Made by a program: the position numbers and the translations under genes | DNA from: Cotesia glomerata | Lineage: Eukaryota > Arthropoda > Insecta > Hymenoptera > Braconidae | Assembly (NCBI RefSeq): GCF_020080835.1 | Contig: NC_058162.1 | Span: 15,286,122 to 15,350,121 of the forward strand | Length of the DNA stretch: 64,000 bases | Direction: 5' to 3' | Notes under the pieces: generated by a model | Seen by the model: only the letters and a program-made list of their open reading frames with translations | The model's database searches: none | What the model was told of the DNA's origin: nothing | In this document: piece by piece, positions 48,331-60,135 of the stretch | Numbering within the stretch: position 1 is the stretch's first letter | How the letters are laid out: each line of letters opens with the position of its first letter

Positions 48331-48799
48331 ATTTCAACTCAAGAAAAAACGATTTCGCTTGTATATACATAATCATATTATATATTTATATAGATTTTCA
48401 TGAGTCAAGGATACTGAACGCATTGAAAACATTGCTTAGTGTATTAGTTATCAGTTTTAGTGAAAAAATTTGTTTTTAAAATTTTTTTCAGATCTTTAGT
48501 GAAAACAACTGTCAATATCGTGGTGTGTTCAAGAAATCTAAAATTATATAAAATTTTTGAATTCAGTTTTTTTTAGCTTCGTCATTAATCTTTAATGAAG
48601 AACCATATACAATATTAAAGCTTGATATTGCTTCATTTAATTGTAATTAACACAATTTGATTGGCACTCACACCGCATTTTCCCACCGTAGTCGGCCATA
48701 TGTTTTATTTTTTAGTAAACACAATTCTCACAATGCAACCGACCCAACTTGGGCATGCATATCGACTTGTATGTAGTTTGCATAACTGCGTATGCAGTT

Positions 48800-51700
48800 A
48801 GTTTTGACTGTCCAAAAAATGAGGACAGTCAAAATTCAGGCAGGTCTGACTACAGACGTAGTCGTGGTCGTGGTAGAGGTAGAGGTAGAGGTGCTTTTAG
48901 AAGAGGTACGTTCTTCAAAGGAGGTTTTGGTGGCAAATCCAAAGAATACACCAAATCCAAGTCAAAAACGTTCAAAAAGCAAGCAGCCCCACCAAAGGAT
49001 GGAGATAAAAAGAAAGCACAAGCACGACAAACAGGTATGAATTTTGAAAATATAAATAATGTAGATAATATTACGTTTATTGCGGACTCAGGCGCAACTG
49101 AGCATATAATTAACAAGAGTTTGATTTTAAGTAATTTTAAACATTGCACAGGTGAGGTAATTAAAAGTGCAAATAAAAATAAGTCAGTTGACATAGTAAA
49201 GGATGGAGTCGGTGACCTTTACTTAAAATCAAATCTTAGCAAAATAAAATTAACGAACGTATTATCTGCAGAAAATATCGCAAATAATTTAATTTCTCTT
49301 AGACGATTTGTAGATGCTGGATTAGGAATATTTTTAGATGATAAAAAATTATAAATATTCGATGAAAAAACAGGTGAAATATGTTTAACAGGAAAGTATG
49401 TTAAACCTAACTGGCTTGTTACCTTCGAGGTAAAATATGCTGAGGAGGTTAATAGGCCAGATTACACAACGTACTCTTGTACTGCTGAAATTATTTCTCC
49501 AAATGAATTTTCCGAACAATCTCAGACGGTACCTGTTGGTTTAAATTTGCAAAAGATGGAGGGAGATTTAGATGTTTCCTCTCATAAATCAACATCATCT
49601 GAGCTTGGGAGGGAGAATAAGAAGAAAAGTTTTTTGGAGAAAAATAGAAGTAATATAGAAGCAGAAATCACAGATTTTTTATTAGATGAACAAACTTTAA
49701 ATAGAAGAATTTTAGATTTTAATTCAGCTGATGCTCTAGAAGATTTTAATAATATTAAAAGTGCTGAAAATAATATACAACAATTAAAAATAATAAAAAT
49801 AGATGAAGGTATGTTATGGCACATAAGACTAGGTCATCCAAGCTTGAATTATCTAAAAGAACTTAAAAAATCTGAGCAGTCGTTGTGTAATGTAAACTTT
49901 AAAGAAAATTTTTTAGATTGTGAAACCTGTATTCTAGCTAAGATGGAAAAATTACCCTTTAAAGAATCTAGACTAATAACAGATAGACCGTTACACACAA
50001 TTCATGTGTACACTATGGGACAATTTAAAATAAATTCGTTCCCAGGTGCTTACAAATACATTATTGTGTTTTTAGATGATTTTTCTAGATTTGCAAAAAT
50101 TTATTCTATTAAAAATAAAAATGAAGCTGCTAGTTGTTTAGAAAGCTTCATAAATACAACTAGAAATTTATTAGGTAAAAATGACAAAGTGTGCTATATC
50201 AGAACTGATAATGCTAGGGAGTTTACGGGAGGTGATTTTGTAGATGTTATGCATAAAGAAAAAATAGAATCAGATTATGCACCACCGTATACTCCAGAGT
50301 TAAATGGTACAGCCGAGAGATTTAATAAAACAATACAACAGAAAATTAGAGCGTTATTGTTTGATTCTGGCCTGCCTAAATCGATGTGGATATTGGCAGC
50401 TGAAACAGCTGTTAATATGTACAATCGAATACCTCCTAAAACCAATGGTTTTGTATCACCATTAAATAAACTCAATGAAAAGATTAGCACACACATGAAT
50501 AAAATTAGAAGGTTTGGATGTTTAGCTTATGTTAAACTTCCAATAACAGAAAATAAATTTTCTGAAAGAGCAATAAGATCCATACTGGTAGGTTACTCAC
50601 GTACTGGTTATGTCTTGTGGGAGCCGACCTCTGGAAAATTCTTAAATTCAAGACATGTCAGATTTAATGAAAAACTAGTTTATAAGGATATTTACAAAAC
50701 AAAAGATTTAGAAGTTGAAGATTCTCCAACAATTGAAAAACAAAAAGATGTGGAAGTAGATGATAATTCAATTGATGGGAAAATAGATTCTGAATCTTCT
50801 GATGTGAATACTCCTGTAACAATAAACTCTAAAGATAAACTAGTTAATTCAGACAAATCTAAAAAGTGTAAATTAGATGATAATGTATCAATTGATACCA
50901 AATTTAAGAAGTTGAGAGCTTCAAAAAGAAAACCAAAACCCAAGATAGATGATAACTTCGTTTATGCCAAAACAATAAAAAAGTTCACGATTGTAGATGA
51001 AGAAGATTTTATACATGCTATGCTTTCTTCTATCAACAAGGATCCCAGTAATTACAAAGAGTGTTTACTGTGGGAAGACTGTGTTGATTGGATGAAAGCA
51101 GTTAAAGAAGAATTGAAATCAATAGATGATAATAAAGTCTACAATCTAGTTAAAAGACCTGTAGATGCTAATGTAGTGAACTCTAGATGGGTTTTTAAAA
51201 CCAAAATTGGCAAAACTGAAGAAAACATCTATAAAGCTAGAGTGGTTGTAAGAGGTTTTCTAGATGTAAACGAGTATAAGCTGAAAGAAACTTATGCTCC
51301 AGTCTCAAGCCTTCCAGTAATCAGATTAGCACTAGCAATCATAAATAAACTTGATTTAGACGCAAGACAAATGGATGTAAAAACTGCCTTTCTGTATGGG
51401 ACTCTGGAAAAAGCAATTTTTATGGAGATTCCAGAAGGCTATGATTGCAGTGATGAAATCAGAGAAAAGATAGTCTGGAAGCTTGAAAAAATTTTTTATG
51501 GATTGAGGATCAGTCCTAAGAGATGGAACAAAAAGTTCACTGAAGAAGCACTGAAACTAGGTTTGGAGAATGATCTAAACGAGCCATGCTTATTTACTTG
51601 GAGAAAAGATGGAAAAATTGCCATCGTAAACCTATACGTAGGTGATATGATTGCAGCTAGCAATGTACCCGAAAAATTAGATGAAATTATAAATCATTTC

Positions 51701-52664
51701 AGTAACGTTTTCGAAATGAAAATTATGGGAGAACCGGAGAATTTTCTTGGGATGAAAATTCACCGTGATAGAAGTAAATGTGAAATGTCTATTACACAGC
51801 CTGAGTACACTGAAAAGATCCTAGAACGTTTCGATCTGAAAGAATGATGCTCAAGACACACCCATGATAACTAGACAAGTCAAAAATAGAAACAATAAAA
51901 ACATAGGAAAATTAGATGATTCCAATGTTCCAGCTAATGCACCTTATACAGAGGCTATAGGGAGTCTGTTGTATCTTGCTGGTGCAACCAGACCAGATAT
52001 AGCATATGCTGTAAATTAATTGTCTAGAAGACAGAATAATCCAACCAAAGGAGATTGGACTGAAGTCAAAAGAATTTTCAGATATCTCAGAGGAACAACT
52101 GATTTGGGTTTGTACTATAGAGGTAAAACCGAAATTATGGAAGCTATGACTGACACTAGCTTGAGAGATCGTGAAAATTCGACTTCGACAAGTGGTTACA
52201 TCATCCAAGTGTATGGTGATACAGTAGCTTGGAGAAGCTACAAACAGTCCTCTCCTGCTACATCAACTTGTCAAGCAGAATATCTTGCCATGAGCGAATC
52301 TTGTAAGGAATTAATTTCCTTGGATAAAGCGATTAGAGATATAATAGGTAAAACTATGTATCCAGTCACTATTAGATGTGATAATAAATCAGCCTGTGAC
52401 TGTACTCAAATGGAGGGAAGTCACAAATTGAAAGATTTTGATGATGACGTTGAGCTTATCAAATTCAATCTGGCTGAAAGAGAAAGAACAGGCGAGAAAC
52501 CTCAAATGGCTGAAACTCATGGTGATTTTGTTAAATCATGTGTCTTGGCGGGCAAAATAAAGGTCAAATGGATATCCACTAAAGAAAATATTGCGGATAT
52601 TATGACTAAACCTTTACCCTCTACATCACATATCAAACTCAGAAATAAAATGATGAATATTTAG
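48800..52664 (+). pseudogene. pol: Ty1/copia Gag-Pol, 5'-truncated and inactivated
   Basis: Domain order: an RG-rich gag tail; protease 'DSGATEH' (about 49085); the GAG-pre-integrase 'LWHIRLGHPS...CETCILAKM'; the integrase core with 'RTDNAREF' and 'ELNGTAERFNKT'; reverse transcriptase ('NSRWVFKTKIG', 'DVKTAFLYGTLEKAIFMEIP'); RNase H (52020-52664) ending in 'ENIADIMTKPL'. This order (integrase before RT) defines copia. Damage: TAA at 49352-49354, a frameshift near 51840, and TAA at 52017-52019. The RT catalytic motif reads YVGD instead of YVDD (about 51635-51646), and the first integrase aspartate position reads VYTMG (about 50006-50017). The capsid part of gag and the 5' LTR are missing. It would have encoded retrotransposition proteins and is dead now. 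Confidence 0.85.
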
Positions 52665-53026
52665 ATGATAAAATTTTAGATGATATAGATGTTAAATATA
52701 GATGTCGAATTTAGATGTTAAATATAGATGTTGATTTTAGATGTTAAATATAGATGTTATATAGAAGATTTAAACTAATAAGTTTAATCATATAATTAAT
52801 TAATATTTACAGAAGTTAATAATCAATCTTAGCAGAGTGCGCAGCGGAGAAAAACAAATAAGTTCAAGGACCTTGTTCTTAATTGGAACTTCAGATAAAG
52901 ACTTTACCTTTTTTTATTAATATTTAATATTAGATGTGTTCATGATCGTTAATCGATTTTAGATGTAATTTATGAAATTATATGTTATTCATTATATTTA
53001 AAATATGTATGTGCAAAGGGAGGGAG
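52665..53026 (+). other. Copia 3' leader with iterated TAGATGTTAAATA and polypurine tract
   Basis: 52665-52760 repeats 'TTTAGATGTTAAATATAGATG' variants about four times. 'AAAGGGAGGGAG' at 53015-53026 is the polypurine tract directly before the LTR. Confidence 0.6.
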
Positions 53027-53273
53027 TGTCAGAAATAGTTTACTTTGCTCATGCATGAGGCACCATCTATTAGACGTTTAAAGTAATTACTAGGCCTCTA
53101 GAGTAGTCTCTTACATTGTGACATACTCACTCTTGACTATAGCTCTGTACCGATCACATGTACATCTAGAAGTTCTGTGTACAAGACATAATAAAGCTGC
53201 AACTACATATAGACCTTTATATAATCAATGTGTTATATTATTACTAGAATAGCCATCCTTCCTATTTTCCACA
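53027..53273 (+). repeat. Copia 3' LTR (right end approximate)
   Basis: It starts TGTCAGAAATAG immediately after the polypurine tract and contains AATAAAG (about 53191) as a polyadenylation signal. The right end is not fixed because no 5' LTR is present to compare. A CA end at 53273 (TTTTCCACA) is one candidate. Confidence 0.45.
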
Positions 53274-53278
53274 AATTA

Positions 53279-53882
53279 TTATAAAAGTCCTTCAGTTTTA
53301 GATAATTTCCAGATTGATAACGTTGGCGATGATGGCAATTGCTTTTTCCGAGCTATGGCTGAAATTTTATTAAGGGATGCACACAAATATCCAGAAATAA
53401 AACGTTTCGTCATTAATTTTGTATTGCAAAATAAAGAAAACTTCGAAGTGTATATTAAATCAAGAATCGTTGAAGTAAACTTTGAAAATAGAGATGACAC
53501 TGCTTTGGACAATCCAGAAATGGATGATTTGATACGAATGATAGCTACTGAAAGAGTTTGGGGCAATGAAGGTTCTTTGATTGCTATTAGTCATGCTTTA
53601 GGAATCAAGTTATTGGCTTTTAATATAAATGGATTGCAAGCTCTTCTAACATCAATAATTGATTATGGACCTTTAAACGTTGATTATTCAAAAGTATTGA
53701 CAATAATGAACACTGACTATTCTTATTTTTATGCGTCTCGTCATAATAATTTTGCTGTTATTGATAGAATTCAAAATAAGGAAGGAATTTGGAGAAAAGG
53801 AATAATTCATCGAGACTATTATGACATGGAAACTTTATATAAGGCAGGGATCGAACTGCTATTGAATAAAAGCCAGAAATAA
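53279..53882 (+). pseudogene. OTU-family cysteine protease domain, orphan fragment
   Basis: The open frame starts at the copia LTR edge and reads 'NVGDDGNCFFRAMAEIL', the OTU catalytic D-G-N-C motif (nucleophile Cys at 53340-53342). It continues with 'RVWGNEGSLIAISHALGIKL' and a C-terminal 'ASRHNNFAVID' that can supply the catalytic His. OTU domains remove ubiquitin and also occur as captured modules in MULE and other transposons. There is no convincing start codon or upstream exon: ATG 53355 lies after the catalytic Cys, so translation from it would give an inactive product. The domain looks cut off by the copia insertion or inherited as a fragment. Its original gene is not in the window. 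Confidence 0.65.
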
Positions 53883-54311
53883 TTTAATTCGTAAGAGTAG
53901 TCATTTTTTTTTGTTAGTGAGCCAGCGACTCAGGCCACTTTTATAGAGTCTTTAAAAGCTGAGACACGCTTTTTTATGATCACTTTTAGCGGTGGAATGA
54001 GGGTGGAGGTGGGTGGTTAGTATGACCGTCTAAGTCATTATTCTTTAATAAATATTATTTATAAGAAACCAAAAAAAAATGGCTGTGTATTTGTATATAA
54101 CTATATCTATATGCACGAGTATGTGGAAAATCAAGATTCGCGCATGCGCCACGTAAATTTCGTTTTATAAAAAAGTGTGAGACTTAAAGATAATAATTTA
54201 TTTGTTATTTTGTTTTAAAAAACTTGAGTTTTTGTTTTAGAATTTTTTTTTTAAATGTGAATGACCGCTATGAGGCGTGCACTTTTGGATTTTCCAAACT
54301 TTTTAATTTTT
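53883..54311. other. Noncoding, nothing recognised
   Basis: AT-rich with no element edge visible. Confidence 0.45.
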
Positions 54312-57300
54312 GACAGGGTCATTTTAGTAAAGAATTATTTTATCACGAAAATAATTTTTATAAATTAAGAAAAAACGTCATCCCTGATATTTTGACACCG
54401 TCGCCTCATAAACCTTTTGATGCTGATATTAATAATGATAATGATGATGACGATGATGACTACTCAATCAGCAGTAAGAGACATAGGTCCTGAGTTTCAG
54501 AACTAACTGAACGTAAGTTCGAATTAATTTTTTAATTTATTACATTTTGTTAAATGATATACAATGAAAAAAATTAAAATAAAATTTATTATTTCATGCA
54601 AGTCAGTATTTCGACAATAAAGTTTTATAATAATTTCAAATGGTTAAATAAAGATATGGAGTGTAAAATTTATGTTTGGGTAAGTGAAATGTCTGAAGGA
54701 CAATTATTAACTCCTGTATTATTTTGTGTGTTCCTTTTCCTTTTTTATAGCATGAAAACTCTAATTATGATATCATAATTGATTATTATGATCATAGTTG
54801 ATTTAATAACTTAAATCTAACAATTATGTTCGCTTAATAACTTATGGTGACTTGGGCTTTCAGAAAAATTGTACTATTGTTGTTATACTATCATATCCAC
54901 TTAATATTTATTTAGTTATAACTTAAATGCTATAGCATTGATATCATTCTGTCAAGTGTTAACTTTCATTTTAACATAATATTTTATTTCTTATTAATTC
55001 TACTTATGCATATTTTGGATAATGTAGGATTGGAAATTTCACCAAATGAGAATATTCAAGACTGCGAAGAAGTTTTTCCTGGAACCTCATACAATTCTAG
55101 CCAGCCAAGTGATAATTTTGAAAAGTCACCGCGAGAATTCCTCTTGGAGCAACAAATCAACGAGCTTCTCAAGGAGAATACAGCATTAAAAAAAAAGGTA
55201 ATATAAAATCTAAGTATTATTTAATCTAAAATCTAAGTACACTTTTTATTTTGTGTGTGATTAAATGTTATCAGAAGCAATCTAATATAATTATGTTTTT
55301 ATGAAGCAAAATTTTTAGTAATAATTAATAACTAATCAATATTTCTTTCAGGTTTCTCACATGGCTGAAAAATCAACTACGCTAGATACTAAATTAAAAA
55401 AGTTTTTGAATCCAGATCAGCTGTTGTTTTTAAAAAGTAATGCTTCTACGAATTCTAAACCTTGGTCAGAGGAAACCATCAAAAAAGGTTTAAGAATTCG
55501 ATTACTGATGGGTACTAAAGCTTATAAAAGCTTAAGGGATATCGAAGGATTTCTTTTGCCTGCGTTTTCTATACTTTACAGTAGACTATCAGGTTTCAAC
55601 TTTGCTTCTGGAACTTTCCATAGCATTATTGAATAGCTAGGGATGAAGATTCGACAGCAACCAGATGAAACTGCTCATTATTGTGTGCTGGCCTTGGATG
55701 AAATGTCTATCCATCCAGCTGTTGAGTATGATCGCGCCCTCGGTAATTTCATTGGATTAGTAACTCCGGAGTTAGCGAGAGACTCAAATGAGGCTGATAC
55801 AATGGCTTCTCACGCGATTGCATTTGTAGCTCGTGGCTTAACTAGTCATTGGAAACAATTAGTTGGCTATGCGTTGATTGGAAAATCAGTGACCTCTGAA
55901 TGTCTCTGGAATTACGTGCAAAAAATCATAAGAGAGCTGTATCAACAGGGCATTATTGTCAAATGCATCTCAACGGATGAAGGACCTACTAATATTGGTA
56001 TGTGGACTCTGAACAGCATTACCTCCAGCCGTTATTTGATTAATTCTTCTAGTCAGCATCCATCAAACCCTAATGAACTTCTTCATTGGACTTCTGATGT
56101 TCCGCACGTCCTGAAACGCATTTGGTCTCAATTGTTGAAGACGAAGTTCATTCTTAGCGGGCCTATCGTCCAAGCAAACAATTTACCATTGTCTGAAGTT
56201 GATATTGCGCATGTTCGGCAACTAGTATAATTGCAATCACTCGGTGGGCCTGTGTTAGTTACTGGTGTTACTGCTGCAATTCTAGATCCATCGCAATTTG
56301 ATAAAATGCATGTTGGACTGGCTAAAAAATTTTGAGTGAAGAAATGGGACGTGCATTGATGTTTTCTGCTCAGACTGGTTATCTTCCGCAAGAAGCTATG
56401 ACAACCTGTTGGTTTATTTTATTATACAGCCAGTGGTATGATTTGATGGTTTGTCGCCATAAAAGTCATTCTCTTGGAAGTGGTGAATCTTCTTTAGAAC
56501 GTGTTGAGTTTTTTCAAAGCTTCATTGAGATTATCAAAGATCTACAATTTACAACCAATAACAAATGGAAACCTATTCAACGAGGGATAATTCTTGCTAC
56601 AACGACAGCGTTAAATTTACGTGAAGATCTGGTTTTATCAGGAAAATTTCAGTATCTTCTTACGGGACGTCTAACTTCAAGTTCTGTGGAAAACTTATTT
56701 TCTCAGATCCAAGCTGGTGGTGATATTCACCCAAAACCTCGTCAACTACGGTACCGAATGCGCTTAGTCGCTGTTTCTCAGTATTTACGAGTTCCGTCAT
56801 CTGCATCTTATGAAGACGATGATGAGCCTTATTATTTGGAATTTTTAAAACAGAAAAAGGATGAACTTCGTACTACTGATGACGATAAAACACTCGATGC
56901 AATTGAAATGCCAGATAGTTGCGTACTGTCAGCAATCCAGGAGTACGGACTTTATTACCTTTCTGGATGGGCGGTATTTGTGTCAGCCAACGGTTGCGAG
57001 GCTTGTGAAACAGCAACTATTTCTTCAGAACCATTGTCCAATGCGTGCTCGGCTTGGACGGATGCAATAAATCGTGGGAACTTAAAACATCCGACTGAAG
57101 CAGTGTATCAACTTCTGAAGATAGCTGAAGAGATTTTTAGAACCTATGGAAAATCACTATTACACCTGCAGGATGTCCATCGGGTCTTAATTTTGAGTGT
57201 TCAAAATGCCCTGGCAAATCATTCGTTGAACTTTCCAACGTGTCATAACATTTGTGATAAAGTTCTTGGAAAATTTATTTCCTTGAGACTGCATGTGCTC

Positions 57301-57399
57301 GCCAAAGACATCACGATACGACCAGACAATCCAAATCCTGTTGTCTTCAGTTCTCGGAGCGCATATATGTGTACTTCAACGAAAACCGTTCGCAAATGA
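54312..57399 (+). pseudogene. P-element-type transposase with THAP remnant
   Basis: Exon-like pieces: 54312-54512 (acceptor TTTTTGACAG, donor GTAAGT) encodes the end of a THAP finger ('NFYKLRKNVIPDIL') and an acidic tail with a TGA; 55013-55196 a coiled coil; 55352-57399 the transposase. The latter reads 'WSEETIKKGLRIRLLMG', 'LALDEMSIHPAVEYD' (first Asp), 'STDEGPTNIGMW' (second Asp), then 'LTSSSVENLFSQIQAGG' (Glu) as in P-element RNase H-like transposases, with the GTP-binding insertion between. Damage: TAG at 55634-55636, TAA at 56228-56230 and a frameshift near 56325. The N-terminal half of the THAP DNA-binding domain is missing. No 31-bp-type terminal repeats were identified. The conserved acidic residues are still readable, so inactivation is moderately recent. 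Confidence 0.8.
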
Positions 57400-58000
57400 G
57401 TTCATAACTTAAATTGATTTATCTTTTTCTCTAGATTTATTTTTTTCTATAAATGTAATTGAAATCTAAATATTTTAATGATTTTAATATGTAAAATCGT
57501 TTAACATTAATTACTACTTAAAATGTAGCAAGTACTGAGCCAAATAATATTGTTTATGATACTATATATTTGTTACATCTTCTTTAAATAATAGATACTG
57601 TAGAGGTTTTTAATTTTTAAGTTTAAATGCATTTAAATTCAACAATTGTCAATGTTTTTTTGTAATTATTTGAAACTTCTTTTGCACGACTTGACTTTTT
57701 ATTTGCAATAGTTTTCATTTTTGTAATTGCAACTGTATAAGTATTTATTAATATAAAATTTATTTTAAGTAATTAAATTTACGACGGACAATTGTTTATA
57801 ACATCGATTTCATAATTGTGCAGCTGTTATTAAATAAATAATTTTATCTATGATTATTAATAGTTAGTATTTATCAATTAATTAAGGTAATAAGAAAATG
57901 AAATTAATTATAGTGTAATATAGTGATATTTAATTTAAATTGAAAAAAAAAATATTTTTAGAACCAAAAATGAAAATTTTATAAAAAAAAATCAGTATTT
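57400..58000. other. Noncoding, nothing recognised
   Basis: AT-rich sequence downstream of the P-like gene. The terminal repeat expected for such an element is not evident. Confidence 0.45.
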
Positions 58001-58072
58001 GCAGGGTCCGAACCCTGTCTGGATAGTAAGCAGGTATATCAAAATAAGGCACGCTAAACCAGCACATGTACA
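58001..58072 (-). repeat. tRNA-like SINE head
   Basis: On the minus strand 'GTGCTGGTTTAGCGTGCC' (box-A-like) and 'CAGGGTTCGGACCCTG' (box B with a palindromic T stem) lie at tRNA spacing. The anticodon arm is poor. Confidence 0.5.
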
Positions 58073-58251
58073 ACATTGAACGGAGGTAGCTGATAAGCTG
58101 CATTTGGAAAAATCAGGTTTAACTTCTAAAAAAATTTACAAAAAAAATTGACGCAGACAGGGTTTGTAAACTATTAATTACAATTAATTAATAATGTTAA
58201 AAAATAAAAATAATGGTTCCAGAAGTAGATTATGTGTTTTTATTTATTTAT

Positions 58252-58351
58252 NNNNNNNNNNNNNNNNNNNNNNNNNNNNNNNNNNNNNNNNNNNNNNNNN
58301 NNNNNNNNNNNNNNNNNNNNNNNNNNNNNNNNNNNNNNNNNNNNNNNNNNN
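58252..58351. other. Assembly gap (100 N)
   Basis: Standard 100-N gap. Confidence 0.95.
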
Positions 58352-59580
58352 TCCCTGCCTCGTAGTCATAGTTTGAGACTTGTAAGTGAGTCCCCAAGGT
58401 GGAGGTGTCGTCGTAGTGAGAGTGGGGAGAGCAGAGGAAGAAAGAAACGCACCGACAGAATTCGGAAGATTCATTGTGACCGAACAGTCAAGCCAAGTAG
58501 ATACGCAAAAATAATAAACAGCTATCCCAGGTAATTATTTTACTTCGCTCGACTCTTGTGGAACGAAGCGATAAAACTTTATTAATTATTGCTTACTAGG
58601 CCTTTCTGTCAGCTTGCAGTAGTTAATTTAATTTGTAATAAGTACTAATGCCGATTTGCAGTTACAGGTAAAATATTTGCCGGGGAGTACGTGACGCGAC
58701 GCGGTGACCAGGTCTTTGCCGCCAAATCAAGTACCTCGCTGAGGAGAGATTTCTGTACCAGCATCAAGACAACGAGTTACAGCTCATCAAGGGAGTGCAC
58801 AATTAAAATTATAAAAACTCTAGGTACAAATATTATGTCTAAATAATCTCTCGGTGGTGCGGCGTCAGCCAGGCACTCAAGTCGGCTGAAGGTCATCGAC
58901 ATTTCGCGTTCGGTCACAATCATTAGCATAAGAATTTAGTCACTAGAATGTACTTAAAATATTATTAAGAATATTATCTAGGATATTCTTTAGAATGTCT
59001 ATAAGAATTTAGTCACTATAATTGACTTAAAATATTATTTGGAATTTATTTATTTAGAATTTATTTATCAGAAATATTTAGAATGTTATTCAGAAAATGA
59101 TTAAGAATTTATTTAAAATAATATTCAGAATAAATTTAAGAATAATCGAGACAAGTCCAGAAACAAAATCAGAATAAAATTAAGAATGAATTTAAGAACA
59201 AGTCAGAAATAAAAGTACTAAATATTTAATTAATGAAACCAGGAATTATTTCGGTTCATTAATTTACTACGTAGGTAGAGTTTGGATTGACTTTAATATA
59301 AATACTTTCGGTTGGTCAATTCATGACTTCGGTGCCATGTAAAACAAATTGTCTTTGGTAATTGAGTTAAGTGAATTTATTTAATTAATTGCATAAAGTA
59401 AAACGTTTTAGAGAAGTTTTAGTGAAATCATTTGAAGTTAAATTAATTTAAATCAGTAAAATAAATTATAATAAAAATTTAATTGTTTAAAATAAAATTT
59501 GTTTGTAATAAAATTAGAATCAGTCAAAATCACTAAAATTGTTAATGTAAATTATTTAATTGAAATTAGAAAATAAAACT
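58352..59580. other. Unclassified sequence before gypsy element
   Basis: 58352-58900 is relatively GC-rich without a supportable frame. 58940-59220 repeats AGAATTTATT/AGAATATTAT words with drift. No gene is assigned. Confidence 0.4.
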
Positions 59581-59990
59581 TGTAAAAATTCGTCAGAGAA
59601 AAAATTACACCAAAAACTTGCGTCAGAGACGCAAGACCGAGCGAGAGCGTCAGCCATCTTGTCCCGCGCGAAGCGCTGAGTAGAGGGCACTCAAGGTCGA
59701 GACTATGTGGCGGCACTGATTCCTCGGTCACGCCTCTACCGGCAGCAAATCTCAACCAAGCGCTCGAAGCGCCAACCAACGGTGAGAGGAAAAAACACAC
59801 CAATTGCATCTCCACAGCTATGGCGTTAAATAATAATAATAATCATAATATGATATATACAAGATAGTCTAATGCTAAATCAAGTACCTGTGTAATTTGC
59901 TTAATAAAATATATTACGTATTAATGTTTAATTTGTGTTTTCACGTCATTAATAATAATAAGTAGAATCTTCCCTCAATAACATTCTACA
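59581..59990 (+). repeat. 5' LTR of Ty3/gypsy element (left end tentative)
   Basis: The right end ATTCTACA at 59990 is fixed by the primer-binding site two bases later. TGTAAAAATTCG at 59581 is the best left end (TGTA...TACA symmetry, 410 bp). The LTR contains a TATA-like 'ATGATATATAC' near 59850 and AATAAA at about 59905. The 3' LTR lies beyond the window, so the left end is unconfirmed. Confidence 0.5.
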
Positions 59991-59992
59991 AT

Positions 59993-60010
59993 TGGTGACC
60001 CCGACGTGAT
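59993..60010 (+). promoter_or_regulatory. Primer-binding site, tRNA-Trp
   Basis: TGGTGACCCCGACGTGAT is complementary over 18 bases to the 3' end of animal tRNA-Trp including CCA. tRNA-Trp priming is characteristic of the CsRn1 clade of Ty3/gypsy elements. Confidence 0.75.
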
Positions 60011-60135
60011 ATTACAGTGAATATTTTTAAGCAAAAAACTTTTTCCATTTCCAACCTCAAACTACGAAGCCACGCCGGCAGCCATCTCTCTCGCTCTCAA
60101 GAGATTTTTGGCGCGCTTTCTGTTAGCGTCTCTCA

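Noticed and set aside
48850..49194. 114-codon minus-strand frame
   Set aside because: It is the antisense shadow of the copia RG-rich gag tail and protease.
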